Source of the DNA: Melampsora larici-populina 98AG31
Lineage: Eukaryota > Basidiomycota > Pucciniomycetes > Pucciniales > Melampsoraceae
Length of the DNA stretch: 64,000 bases
Reading direction: 5' to 3'
Assembly (NCBI RefSeq): GCF_000204055.1
Contig: NW_006768767.1
Span: forward strand, 550,551-614,550
Shown: positions 22,355 through 34,342 of the stretch, piece after piece
Numbering within the stretch: the first letter of the stretch is position 1
Layout of the letters: every line of letters begins with the position of its first letter
The notes under the pieces: generated by a model
Told to the model about the DNA's origin: nothing
What the model saw: only the letters and a program-made list of their open reading frames with translations
Databases searched by the model: none
Translations under genes and position numbers: made by a program

Positions 22355-23324
22355 GTTGTAAGCTTCCCATATGATTGATATTTTTGCTTCACCCAGGAGA
22401 TAGTACATGCTTAGAATGACTGTTACAAAAACCACCGCCTAAAAATTGAAGCAGTGTTTGTTGTTGTTTGCCAGGTGATCTCATATCCGTGATAATGGTT
22501 TCCTGGAGTCTGGTATTACATAGGAAACTTTTATGATCATACTTGCCTCTGTCACAGACTTCCCAGCCCCGATTCTTTGAAGTTTTTCAACTGCGTATCA
22601 GTGTCTTTGTATTCCTCCGCACTCATACAGAAGTTCAACTCATGGAAAATGCATGTATTCAGAGCAGTCTTTCCACTCATAAAAAGTCTTTCAACTGAGA
22701 GAGTGTGTACAATCATAGCCAGGCTTATTTAAATAGATAGTTTGACCAAAGAATCATAAACCCTGGAAGCATTATGCACAAAAAAACATTATAGAAATTT
22801 GAGAAAGCAACTGGATGACAAAATCAAACAAGAAATGAGATTGTTTTTAGATAGAGAATACATATTGATGATATAATGATTATTCTGTAGTAGGAAGGAA
22901 TATGTCATTCTAAGCTGGGACACAAAGGCCTCCTTCGGAGATCTGCATCACATTTTGAGATAGACCAAATTGATGTAAAGTTTTGATGATAGTTGCTTTG
23001 GACAAGAACACAACAGGATGAAATGGAGTTGGAATTTTTGAAAGAGAATTACAAAAATCACGGAACAATTTAGGGAATCTGAAAGAACTTCATGGAATCT
23101 TTTTGATGCTTTATGATCATCAATTTTGCATGACATCAAGTGAGACAAGTCTTCAAAATTCATTTTCAAGATAAAACTGGAGAGAAATTTAGGTGTATAT
23201 TTGAACTTCATGTTTTCATAAACTTCCTAAATTTGACATTTTTTTTATTTTCACTCTAAAGAAGGAATACACAACAGTCTGTACATAGTGCTCCCTGAGA
23301 CGCCAGGGGTAGGCTACCAAATTC
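22355..23324. other. Intergenic, nothing recognised
   Basis: Low-complexity AT-rich sequence; frames on both strands are short and motif-free. Confidence 0.4.
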
Positions 23325-24603
23325 TTATTCCATATTGGGGACCAGCATTCTGACAATCAGCTCTGAGGAATCACTTTCCGATGATTCACTGGACAACTCT
23401 CTGTGATCTTGGGCTGTGATAGTAGTTGTACTCCAATCAGATACCTTGGATAAGGTGTTTTGAACCGGCTGAGTTGCTTGTGAATATGCTCTTTCTGCGG
23501 AGCTCAATGCCAACTCAACACAATCCTTGAAAGCTATGTAATTTTCCATAAACGCTGTGAATAGATTGATGTATTCATCTCGGTCCGCCACCTTTGAGTA
23601 CAAATAAGAGATGTGTCAGATCATTGTGTTGATGGTGTTTTATAATTCCTGACGCTCTGCGGAAAGATATGCAAATAAATTACCTGTTTCACGGGCTTTA
23701 ATCCCCTGAGATACAAATTTAATGGCTTTGCTATAGTTTGAGAACTCAAATTAAGTTGACCTGTCGTCTGGGATTGGACCTGAGGGAAGCTTGAAATTAT
23801 TGAATGGATGTCACCAGGTCGCAGAATTCCCAAATGTGAAAGTCTTTCACCCAAATTAGATACGGCCTCAAGGTGTCTTTGAAATTTTTGTAAAACATTT
23901 GACATCAAATGAAGCTCCCCGGCTGAAATACCTTCAGAAGGTATTGTTATGGAAGTTTTTTTATTTTCTTTTGACCGTGTTCGAGCTGTGGTTGGACAAT
24001 TGATTTGAGAAACGTAGATGTCATGATTAACAGAGTAGAGACTACATACGTGACTTGTGATTCTTGATGCTAATGTCGGCTCCTTGCATTCCATTGCTGG
24101 AAGCTTCAGGAACCTTCAATTTCCTTTTTATACCCCGGGACTGGCGTGTATCTGAAGGAGAGAGAGTGTCTAAATTCAAAGTGCCTTTCCATTTTTTTGT
24201 ATAAGTCCACTCAATTGTGATTGTCTTACATGATTGACAGAGAGCTCCACCCGTAATATTCTGGTGATTGTCGTTACAAGTCTGGCTGGCCGAAAGCAAA
24301 GTGGACACTTCATTCCGGGGGATACAGGCTCGTCTAAGTTGTTCAGCATTTTCTTCCACTCCCGCCATTGAAACAAAGCTGCACGGACATATCAATGCAA
24401 TTTTGAGTGCATTAGTTCCATCTTCTGATCATGATTAATGCTCAAAGTGACACCAAAGAAACATGAGAGAAGAGTAGAGATTACGATGCTGGGTCCTTGG
24501 GTTGCTCTGTGATCGGCAGTATGACGATGTTGTATCACAATTGGGAAGACGTGAAAATCCTCTCAAAGAATCTTTAAAACCAGGGAGAAAACTCTTATGA
24601 TAT
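23325..24603 (-). CDS. Multi-exon hypothetical protein, 5' end incomplete
   Basis: Minus-strand exons 24603(?)-24485, 24424-24050, 23985-23684 and 23591-23325 join with consistent phases (1, 1, 0). The joined protein has a Cys-containing segment (ALICPCSFVSMAGVEENAEQ, then ASQTCNDNH and GALCQSCKT) with possible metal ligands and a basic patch RQSRGIKRKLKV. It continues with a helical region QKFQRHLEAVSNLGERLSHL and INLFTAFMENYIAFKDCVEL, and ends in a Ser/Glu-rich acidic tail SSESSESDSSE. No family is recognised. The first exon may start at a GTTTAG acceptor or extend further upstream; no ATG was found for it. Confidence 0.55.
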
Positions 24604-25443
24604 CTAAACGTTTTGGGAATGCGTGTGATTATGACCAAAGTGAACGGCCAACACAACTGAAGGTTTATGTAGATACACTCTCATCTAAAGAACTTTGTGC
24701 AACAAAGGCTGAACTCAGCTGCCTATAATTTATAAATTCTTGTTTAGGTCACAACTGGGGAAGTCTGTAAAGGATAGTGCATAAGTTTAATCCCTTTTTG
24801 GAGGTGAGCCTCGGCTGCTGATCTTGCCCCCCAGTTGGATTGTCTTCACTGAGCCATATCTGAGGAATGATCAGACCCAGAGATGAAATGGAATATCTGA
24901 TCAAAGATCTTTTGGTCGGCATGTACTCAACCTGAGGCAAGAGACATAGGTCAACAGCACAGACAGCTACGGTGATTCATGAGCTTTATTCACTGCCTTT
25001 TGAGATGCTTACTTAAGCTGACATGTGCTGAGAGCACTGACACCCCAAGAGTGGTGTCATATGTACGTATGTTTTGGACCTCTCCAAACTGTCTTCTCAC
25101 AAATACCAACCCTCATTGGTTGATAGAAGGATGAAGAAACAAATGTCACCCTATATTTACGTAAAAGCCACATTAAGTCCAGCTTCAGTTTGAGCATTGG
25201 TCATGATCATAATTGAAGATCAAATAGTCCCTATTTCTGTAATTTGTTAAGTACATCTACATATCTTCAATACATCCTATAGCAACTAATTTGTGTCATC
25301 CACAATACTTTATTCTTTAGCCTGATAGCCCTTTAAATCCCAATTCACCTTCAACGACCAATTTGCCGTTCCCCCAGCAGGATTGAATCCATCAATCAAT
25401 TGTTTTACAACTCTGTAATCACCCAGTTTTCTAGACAAACAAT
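24604..25443. other. Intergenic, nothing firm
   Basis: A minus-strand frame at 24749-24940 could be a further 5' exon of the preceding gene but no phase-consistent splice was found. Confidence 0.35.
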
Positions 25444-26065
25444 ATGTCAAACACCCGGTCCGAAGATATATGTAAGATGTGCTGCTGTCTACTCCTGAAA
25501 GTTATGTCTGATCCTTTATCATTTCTTCTACAAACACTCCGATGCAGTTTCAGCTCTGGAAACAAAGGTTTTGTCTCTCAGAACTTCACTTTCTGCTCTG
25601 CAAAATGATTAGAATTAATGTCAAAAATGATTAAAAATGCTATGTTAATGCATAAAAATGCACCATTAATGCACCATTAATGAAAGTTCTTTTTCTTTCC
25701 AGCTGATCTCTTCTTGATTTCCAGTTGGTGAGGTTGAGCGCCTCTCAACCCTGGTCGAAGAAATGAAGAAAGAAATCGAGCTCTTAGATTGTCGAGTCAC
25801 CGATTTACAAGAATCCGCCGGCCTTGAATACCAACGTAGTAGAGCACATGAGGTGGTTCTGCAAAAACTCATAGAAGCGTCTCCAGCACATAGTCATATT
25901 GATCTTTTATTGGAGATAGAGAATTATTCTCCTGAGCGTCATCGTAGTGAAACTCGTATGGATGCATTTTATGACTATTCATCTTATGATAATAAACATA
26001 CTGATGTTGATCATGTTACAAACCCACCAACTACTGTGACATCTGATCCAGAACATCAATTGTGA
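25444..26065 (+). CDS. Family B coiled-coil hypothetical protein, copy 2 (second splice donor abnormal)
   Basis: By comparison with the 14959-15543 gene the exons are 25444-25471, 25548-25607 and 25725-26065, all with the same phase-1 layout, giving 142 aa. It starts MSNTRSEDI. Coiled-coil segments are ALETKVLSLRTSLSALQN and VEEMKKEIELLDCRVTDLQE, followed by the family block HSHIDLLLEIENYSPERHRS and a Thr/Asp-rich tail. The first intron is normal (GTAAGA...GATGCAG). The second has a good acceptor (TTGATTTCCAG) but the expected donor position reads G|ATTAGA, not GT, and the frame meets TAG at once. The copy may be a pseudogene or may use an unusual donor. Confidence 0.55.
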
Positions 26066-26504
26066 ATATATTAGTTCCATACAATATTAAATTGTAACTT
26101 TTCTTGATTTTAATTGATAAAATTGTTCTGTAGCAAGATCTTTGCTCTATTTTATCGGTAGCAATGTACTCAAGAATGCTAAAATGTCATATCATTGGAA
26201 TAGAAACTGGCCTCATGAACTAGCACCTCGGATTTCACAGTTGTTGTGTATCTTTGAAAGTTAAGGATTGAGGAATTAAGCAGCAAAGCAATTTGAAGTC
26301 AAGAGTGCGTATTTCCTGCACTGAATCTGAACTTCTCCCCGGAAGCACTGAAATTGATAATGCACGTGTACCAAAAACAACTTTAGGAAATGTTCACTTT
26401 TGGATTCACTACAATACTTGAAACAAGAAATTGTTTGTTTTAAAAGCACTGTTGACAATCATCAAAGAGAAAAAAAATAACCAAAATCTTTCTTCATTTT
26501 CCTG
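26066..26504. other. Intergenic between family B copy 2 and the large array
   Basis: Nothing recognised. Confidence 0.4.
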
Positions 26505-27180
26505 TGAAGTCCATCTAAAGTTCACATTTTACTATGAACCTCTTGACAAGTTCAGATCTTATTGTGAACTTTTTCAGAAGTTCACATTTTATTGTGAACT
26601 TTTTGAGAAGTTCACATTTTATTGAGAAATTTTTCAGAAGTTCACATTTTATTGTGAACGTTTTCAGAAGTTCACATTTTATTGTGAACTTTTTGAGAAG
26701 TTCACATTTTATTGAGAAATTTTTCAGAAGTTCACATTTTATTGTGAACGTTTTCAGAAGTTCACATTTTATTGTGAACGTTTTGAGAAGTTCACATTTC
26801 ATTGTGAACTTTTTGGGAAGATCACATATTATTGAGAAGTTCTTGAGAAGATCACATATTATTGAGAAGTTCTTGAGATTTGTGGACTTCACATTTTATT
26901 GTGAACTTTTTGACGTTCACAATAAAATGTGAACTTTTTGGGAAGTTCACATGTTATTGTGAGCTTCTTGAGAAGTTCATATTTTATGGTGAACTTTTTG
27001 AGAAGTTCATATTTTATGGTGAACTTTTCAAGAAGTTCACATTTCATTGTGAACTTTTTGAGCAGTTCACATTTCATTGTGAAGAAATTCACATCTGATT
27101 GTGAAGAAGTCCACATTTTACTGTGAACTATTTGTTGAATTCACATTCCATTGTGACCTTTTTGAGAAGTTCACGTTTCT
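26505..27180. repeat. GTGAAC minisatellite, longest array, with 90-bp higher-order repeat
   Basis: Over 20 units, nearly all exactly 30 bp, of the form TTCACATTTTATTGTGAACT + TTTTGAGAAG. TTCACA and TGTGAA are self-complementary, so each unit can form a hairpin. Between 26581 and 26760 three unit variants (tail TTTTGAGAAG; ATTGAGAAAT core; GAACG core) repeat in the order ABC ABC, a 90-bp higher-order period. Because 30 is divisible by 3, both strands stay open for over 100 codons; these frames are judged non-coding. Confidence 0.85.
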
Positions 27181-28039
27181 AGGGGGGTTAGTCTTGAGGT
27201 GCCGGTGGCTTTGATTGTTTCTCTTTGTGTGCTCTGATTTATTCTCTGAGTTCTTTGAGAGTTTCAATGAAAATGCTCAGCATCGCAATGACACTCTGGA
27301 AAAGCCCATTGGAAGTCGTGTTATCAGTTATTGATGATAGGACGTCAGTCATAACCACATCGGTATTGTTTTGGTTTTTGACATGGTTCTCAAGGTAAGG
27401 GTTGGAATTGGATCCCCTTTGTTGGGGAGGCCTTTTTGGTGAGTAAGATAAAAAGGGATAGGTTAGAGAGAAAGTAGGACGAATAAAGATTTTTCTGGAA
27501 AATCGGAGATTTATTGATCTTTTGGCTTCTGAGTGGACTATGTTTGTGACACAGCATACATGTTCAACTGACGTTCAAATCACCTGCTGTGTGGCGTCCA
27601 CGTACTGGACATTGGGGGTTCAACATCACCAAGGGATTGTGACATATGACACGTCTTTTTCTTTGCTCATTCTCCAAAATTATGAACTTGATAGGTCCTC
27701 ATGAACCTCAGATATGCTCAGCTCATGCTGAAATCATGGGTGAGCGCGTGTGATGAGACACTGAGCTCTTACTCTGATCAGAAACTATGGATATTGAGTT
27801 TGATTCTTAAATAAGATGTTTGGTTTTCTGCATGTTTCATTTGCCTTCGTTCAATATCAAACAACAACATAATACTCACTCCATTAATATCATATTAGTT
27901 TTTTCATCACTCTCAACTAAATTCATACCGCGACCTAGTTTTGTTTACACCCCAGTTATTTGCTCTCCCAAATCCCATCCTGACCAGCTCTTGTGATCCT
28001 TTTGATATCCAAACGTCTTTCAATATCTCCCACCCTGTG
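27181..28039. other. Region upstream of the transposase
   Basis: No gene recognised. It may include the 5' non-coding part of the CACTA-like element, but I could not identify its terminus. Confidence 0.35.
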
Positions 28040-31000
28040 ATGACCTCCTCGACACTCATCAGATGTCGCTGTGTTAATTGCCTGGAATCTTCAAATGACA
28101 AGGATCAACCTGGACGCTTATGGAAACGCAGTTCCACAACCTATAAAGCCCATCAAGCGTCAATTAAAAAAACCCGCAGCCTTCTGGCTGGGCCCAAGGA
28201 GAGTAATCTTACGACCCTGCAAGCTGACCGTACCATTGATGCGGTGGATGGTATAGTCGCGGATGATTCACATTCTTCTTTGACTCAAATTCCTCCAGCT
28301 GAAAAGACCATTTCACATCTCGACATATCACACTTGAAGCAAATGGGCAATCCACCACGTCAAAAACAAACTGGTAGCCATTTTCAGCCCAAATGGAATG
28401 GTATGAGCGTAGAGTCAGGCAAGTACCATGCCAATTTCTCCTCCTATAGAGTATTTTTCCTGATTCAAGTTGTTTTTCATGGAAATGCAGGTCAATACAA
28501 TATGAATTACTATGATCAATTCAAAAAATTTGACCCACTGACCACAGCGATGAACCTTGTAATGGTATGTCTGTATCTGTTTGAGCATATTGGCATGGCA
28601 GTTGCTACACTTTGCCTTCACGTGAACAATTCAGTACCGAGTTCCAGTAATCACACAGCTGGTTTATTCCCAAAGGGTTGGTCACCAAAGGACATTCGGA
28701 CTGTCCTGACAGATCTAAGAATTCAACCAACGATTCGGCGAACTCTTTGCTGTCCAAAGTGCTTTTGTCTTTACTATGAGGGTGATACACCGGATAAATG
28801 TAGTTGGCGCGAAACTCGCTCAAGTCGCAAGTGCAATGAACCTCTATTTAAACAAGCAAAGGTTGGCGAAGATGAAGAAAATCACCATGCAAATAGATAC
28901 TTCTCAACAGTCGCTTTCACCGAATGGTTAGCTCGTTTCTTGAACCGCCCTGAAATTGAAGAGCACCTTGAATCCAGCAAACAAGCGCTGGAAGATGGCT
29001 CAGCAATGTATGATGTTTGGCATGGATATATGTGGCGCTCGGCACGTGGGATCGACGGGGATCAATTCACAAATTCACCTGGAAATCTTGTCTTTTCGCT
29101 GAATGTCGACTGGTTCAATCCACTGGGCAACAAGGCCGCAGGCAAGCAAGACTCTGTTGGTACTGTCGCTTTAGTATGCCTCAATCTTCCACCACACATA
29201 CGTACTTCTCCCGAAAACATTTTCCTTTCTGGATTGATTCCCGGACCATCTGAGCCCAAGATGACTCAAATCAATAATGTACTAAAGCCTCTTGTTGCCG
29301 AACTCAACACTTTATGGAAAGGAGTCAAGTTTTCTTCCACTGCAAAGTATCCCACACAGGGTCGTGTCATCCGAGTGATGTTGGGCCCAATTATCTGTGA
29401 TCTTCCAGCTATGCGAAAGGTCTTAGGAATGGCAGGACATAGTTCAAAGAAGAATCTCTGCTCATTATGTCGAATTGGAGAACATAACATAAATTTACTG
29501 CACATTCCCCATGCCCTGCGCCGATGTAAACATGAACTCAAATCACAAGCATTAGCGTGGAAAAATGCAAAGACTGTTAAGGAACGACAACGACTTTTCA
29601 AGGAAAACGGAGTCCGATACACAGTTTTGTGGGAACTCCCTTACTTCGACCCAACCATACATACTGTAGTAGAGCCTATGCACAATATTTTTCTTGGTTT
29701 ACTTCGCCATCACGGACTAAAAGCCTTAGGATTGATGTCAAAGAAAAGAAGTACCTCGTCGCAACAGGAAGCCAGCCAAGCAGAAGAGGATGAGTCTGAC
29801 ACATTCGAGCAAGAGCTTAAAGATTTTGATTCCGACAATGGTGATTCCGATGATGATGATTCTGAGTTTCAAGGATCAGAATGCAGCGGTGATCAAATTT
29901 CAACCGAATCAAACTCTGAATGCAGCAACACCTTATATCCAACAAAAGACAATCTATCGTTCGCATTCGGAAAAATGGCACTCGAATACAATACTGTACT
30001 TGACGCTGATCAAGAAACTCATGGCAATGAATCTAAACCACATCATTTCACAGGATTCTCAGGCGAAGTGACAAGGGATGAAGAGGAGGAAGAAGAGCTC
30101 TCTGATTATGAAGAGGTTGATGAAGAGTACAATCATATCTTCAACGAGAAGAAACATCTGGATACACTGAGAGAAGTTATAGGACAGGTCCTGCTCCCAT
30201 CTTGGATCGGCAGAGTGCCAAAGACGGTAGGATCGAGCAAAGGTGGCAAATTGAAAGCAGATGAATGGGTTATATTATACGAGATCATGATAATCCCGGC
30301 CTTTATACTTTTCTTCAATAGGAAAGGTGATAATTCACCCATCACAGATCACAAAATTGTTCGAAATGCTCTTCATCTGATCAGTATCCTTAAAATTGTG
30401 CGTAGAATTGAGGTACAAAGTAGAGATCTGGAGGCTTTGAAACACCACATAAAAAGCTATCGACACGGACTCTCTGAACTATTTACTGCACTCTCAGTTA
30501 CTCCAAATCTGCACATGTTACTCCACATTCCCCAGGTAGTCAGGGTTTTTGGTCCTGCACCTTACTGGACTGCTTGGTCATTTGAAGCAACGAATGGATC
30601 ATTGGCCAAAATTCCAACTAACAACCATGATAGTGAGTTCAAAGATTTGTTACCTTCTTAGTTTAAACAAGGTATGATTGACTGATTGACTGATTTTGAG
30701 GTAGGCTCTAGAGAGTACACAATCCTGAATAAGTGGACAATGGCTCAAAATATGCGATGTGTACTCCCAGACCTATGCAGACAGCTCCCCAAACAAACCG
30801 CAGCAAATGTCTCAAAATTTATTTCACCAAAGTGTACAGACGGAAGTCCTTCTGCCTACCTTCGAGAAGGAAAGTGTGGTCCACCAAATCTGAAGTATAA
30901 TCCAAAGAAGAACGAAACACTGGATTATGATACACACCTCCTTCTTCTGAGTCGCATGAAAGAAATATACGGCGACGAGGCTGTGCTTTCCACTGACATC

Positions 31001-31476
31001 TACAAAAAATCTCAGCACAAGGAAGATGCAATTGTCATATCCAGATGGGTCAATCAATTGCCTTCAGTAAAGTGTCGAAATGTAGTGTATTCAACAGAAA
31101 AAAAAACCCTGGTAACAGCACAGTTCTCTATCCAGTGTATCTTTCCAAAAACAAAAAAGGTTTTGTCTGGGGGAAAATCAATGAAATATTTATGACAATT
31201 GTACGCCGTGATGGAAACTTAGACCAGCATATTTGGTTTGACATCTCTCGATATACTACTTTGACGGCAGCTCATCAAAAGAAGCACGGGTTCAATGATT
31301 GGCCACACTCAGGATTAACTGTTGTGTACAATAGAGAGAAAAAGAAAGATGTGGTACAATTGAATGAGATTGTTAGTCACGGCGCTTCTTGGAAAACCCC
31401 GCAAGGCTGCTTTGGGATCAAAGACCCTACATTGCTGATTGTCAACTTATCAAAAACCTCGTGTACTGCAGCTTGA
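28040..31476 (+). CDS. CACTA/Tnp2-type transposase, frameshifted
   Basis: The first ATG in frame is at 28040, just before a conserved CRCVNCL motif. The catalytic core is recognisable: Asp in LNVDWFNPLG (codon 29107), ICDLPAMRKVLG with GHSSKKNLCSLC, and VVEPMHNIFLGLLRHHG (Glu codon 29672, where many relatives have Asp). An acidic linker follows (about 29780-30130), then LPSWIGRVPKTVGSSKGGKL and FGPAPYWTAWSFEATNG. A 72-nt intron 30633-30704 (GTGAGT...GAGGTAG) restores NNHDSSREYTILNKWTMAQ. A second 72-nt in-frame GC-AG intron at 28419-28490 is possible. At an A9 run (31098-31106) the frame shifts by one missing base, after which the C-terminal part continues to 31476. It is probably inactive. 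Terminal inverted repeats were not located. Confidence 0.8.
31098..31106 (+). other. Homopolymer frameshift in the transposase
   Basis: The run of nine A leaves the upstream frame reading into a stop about 30 codons on, whereas ten A would continue NPGNSTVLYPVYLSKNKKGF in the downstream frame. It is either a real lesion or an assembly error. Confidence 0.65.
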
Positions 31477-32267
31477 GTTTTGGTTTGTATCATAGTTACT
31501 ACTAGGATAATGAATGCTCGAGCATTATGTGTCCTTTTTAAGATCGTGACATCACTTTTCATTACTCTCATGATTTGTAGTATGTTATTTTCTTCATCAA
31601 TTCATTCTCGTGTCCCACGGTTGTACAAGCATTTAACATATAGAGAATTGAATGCCTTTTCCAACATTTCATTTTATTTCTTGTTCATTTTGACCTATTG
31701 TCCTATGTACCACTAGGTACTGTGTCCTGTCATCATGCTTGTTTTCTCTGTTGCCGTACTGAGAACTCTTTGAGTTCTTCCAAGAATGCTGTGAGTTATT
31801 TTCGATTGAACTTGACAAAAGAACAAATGAACAAATCAGAATTAATTCAAATAATCATTCAACAGAGTCATGAGCAAATCTAAAGGAACTCAATAGATCT
31901 TGGGAATGTCAGTAATCAGGCAAATTTCTTCACAGTTCTGAAGATCTGTCTTGGTGAGGATTTTGGTTAATCTCAGCCGTTTTTGAAATGTATATAAAGG
32001 AAACACTACACATTATATCCTAACAATCCAATCATATGATGATATAACAAAAAGGTAACAGAATGACTCAACAAACACTTTGTTATCATGATGCTCATCA
32101 AAAATGAATAGTTTTATATAAACACCACAACAACAACAACAAATCAAAAAAGTGTTTCTTTTGTCTCATATTTATGGTGAACTTTTCACAAAGTTTACAT
32201 TTGATTGTGAGGTCCAGATGAAGTTCACATCTCATCGTGAACTTACCACGAAATGCCAGCCCCTGTG
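31477..32267. other. Intergenic downstream of the transposase
   Basis: No gene. It includes a short ACAACAACAAC microsatellite near 32130 and a two-unit GTGAAC array at 32170-32250. Confidence 0.4.
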
Positions 32268-32275
32268 TATCCTAA

Positions 32276-32547
32276 CCCGGTACAAAATCAATTGTTCCGC
32301 TCTTTAGGGGTTTCAAGTTGACTTTTTTTACCTCTCTGTGTAAAAATCTTGGTGTAAAATGACATGACACTCTGAGGTGCTGCGTTTTTACACCACCATG
32401 TTCACACAGAGTTATTTTACAACGACCAAAAAGAAATAAAGATGGTGCAAAATTCTAAAATCAAGCCCTTTTTCAAATTTCACACTGGGTCTATTTTACA
32501 CCGAGATGGTAGGTTTAAAGGGGGCTGGGTAAAATTCTCCTACCCGG
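32276..32547. mobile_element. 272-bp non-autonomous element with 8-bp target duplication
   Basis: TATCCTAA occurs directly on both sides (32268-32275 and 32548-32555). The ends are CCCGG-type (start CCCGGTACAAAAT, end GTAAAATTCTCCTACCCGG), related as imperfect inverted repeats. The interior carries repeated TTTTACACC / GGTGTAAAA motifs like the larger element at 59590-60750. An 8-bp duplication fits hAT-like or Mutator-like transposition. Confidence 0.6.
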
Positions 32548-32820
32548 TATCCTAAGGGTTTCATGTGGTTCATGAATTCATGGCATGGTTTCAGTAAGAT
32601 GAGGCAAACTTTGATCAAAATACCCCTGCGGTCAACAACTAATGACAGGCAAAACCACACTTTGTCCTAGGAAAAGTGCTGTTTCCCAACCGTCCAATTC
32701 CTGAACTTTATTGTTTGAAAAACTGGCGGGAAGAATTACAATATATAAACAATGGAAGCAAACATAATGAATGAAAGCGGAAGAGGCCAGTATAGAACAC
32801 CTACAAAGTTCATTTGCAGA

Positions 32821-33895
32821 TCAAAACAATGAAGTAAGAAACACCACGAGAAAAAAAACAGCCCACACTCCAGAGACAAACTTTCCAAACAGATAGAGGA
32901 AGGCCATGACTAAAGTCAATTCAATGATGGTAATTTGGGGGTGGTTGGGCTTTGGGTCTTCCAGAGCAACACCAGGTGGAACCTTAGATTTCGATTTATG
33001 ATTCACAGGTTCTTGGTCATCCAAGACGGTCCCGCTCCCTGGAATTTGAATCAAGTGTCATAGTCAATGGGCCGCAATAGTAGGACGGCCCAGAGAAGAC
33101 AGATTCTGAACCTGTTGTAATTTTCCCGTTATTGGTGAATGTAGAACCCTGGCATTGGGCCAAGGGCCTACCATTATGGACGCTGGAGGTATTTGTGACG
33201 CACGTAATTTCGGGATCTAGTGATTTCCTTCTTTGCATCAATGAACTCTTGGATGGTAGTATTGCATGATCGATAGTGGGGCGGTGCTGGCCCAAAACAA
33301 TCTTAGCTTTGGGTGCAAGTTGATTAATGATTTTGCTTTCGGTGTCGCTGTTTGTCTCTGCAGGGTATTCAAGAGAATTAGTATGTTGGATTATACCTGA
33401 AGCTGTTATGTACACACCTGAACTATCATCTTCAAAAGATACATGATTTGTAGCTTTTTTACTGGCATTATGAACATCATCTCGTTTCTTCAACAAGAAA
33501 TTGGGATGTTGATTAGAAGCCCCACCTATTAAAGGCGGAAGTGGTCAAAGCTCTGTTTGTAATTTTAATTGTTGATGTGTAATTCCGTACTTTTAGAAGG
33601 TCCATTGGTCTCAGCAGAGCTCTTCAAAGAAAAGGGGTATGAATCCAAATTGGTCACTGTAGAGCACGTCAAGTAGGAATCAGAATTGGTGATCGAGACA
33701 ATGATAACAAAATCATGGCTTACATCCATATACGGGGCAGCTGGAATTACAATTCGAATGTAGTGAACTATTGATGGTATGCTTGATCACCCCAGAACGG
33801 TTTAATCCACCGCAGTCTTTGCACAGCTTCTTCCTGCCCTCCTTGAGACACGAAGCTTGGTGAGGACATTCATATGAGACGTTTCTTGAGGACAT
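32821..33895 (-). CDS. Hypothetical protein with Cys-rich N-terminus and C-terminal membrane segment
   Basis: Four exons (33895-33724, 33656-33591, 33525-33112, 33038-32821) with matching phase-1 introns give 289 aa. The start MSSRNVSYECPHQASC is the first ATG of its frame. The first about 55 residues hold eight Cys (ECPHQASC, LCKDCGG, NCNSSCP), possible metal ligands or disulphides. The middle is Ser/Asn/Lys-rich and unstructured. The C-terminus has one hydrophobic helix of about 35 residues (LTLVMAFLYLFGKFVSGVWA, then VFFLVVFLTSLF), ending at the stop, as in tail-anchored proteins. There is no signal peptide. No family recognised. Confidence 0.65.
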
Positions 33896-34126
33896 TCGTG
33901 GTGAGGTCAATGCTATGATTGTTAGATGTGAGATGGAGACACTGGGCTTCAAAAACCTGTTGTCTACTGATCCGGATTATGAGAGATGTGAGTAGGGACT
34001 GATGAACAACTCCCTTTGTCTTGTGGTTTAAGCGGATGATCATATGTGCTTTGGACTTAAGATCTGGAAATTAAGGGGTTTATCTTCCAAGACACACTTG
34101 TTTGTGTAATATTACGCCACAAAAAC

Positions 34127-34342
34127 TTGTCTGTTGTCTTGAAACGTATTCTGGTTGAATCAGGGTCTCTGTTTGAGCTTCCTGATTTGAAAAGGCACCC
34201 TGGAAGATACAATTCTTTTACGACAAGCACGGTTCTTGTACAAATGAAAGGTGAAACCACCTATGAGATTGAATCAACTTTACTTAACACAACAGGAGCA
34301 TTCGAGGATTTTTGGAAATGGGCGAAAAGGCCTCCGGGCTAA
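34127..34342 (+). pseudogene. Protein-like open frame, low support
   Basis: About 70 codons with protein-like sequence (for example HPGRYNSFTTSTVLVQMKGE and FEDFWKWAKRPPG) and no convincing partner exons. It may be a single exon of an unrecognised gene or a fragment. Confidence 0.25.

Noticed and set aside
24749..24940. Additional 5' exon of the 23.3-24.6 kb gene
   Set aside because: No GT donor in a compatible phase was found at its 3' side.
26515..26932. Overlapping 125- and 132-codon open frames on opposite strands
   Set aside because: They follow directly from 30-bp tandem units without stops; no start context, introns or non-repeat sequence support a gene.
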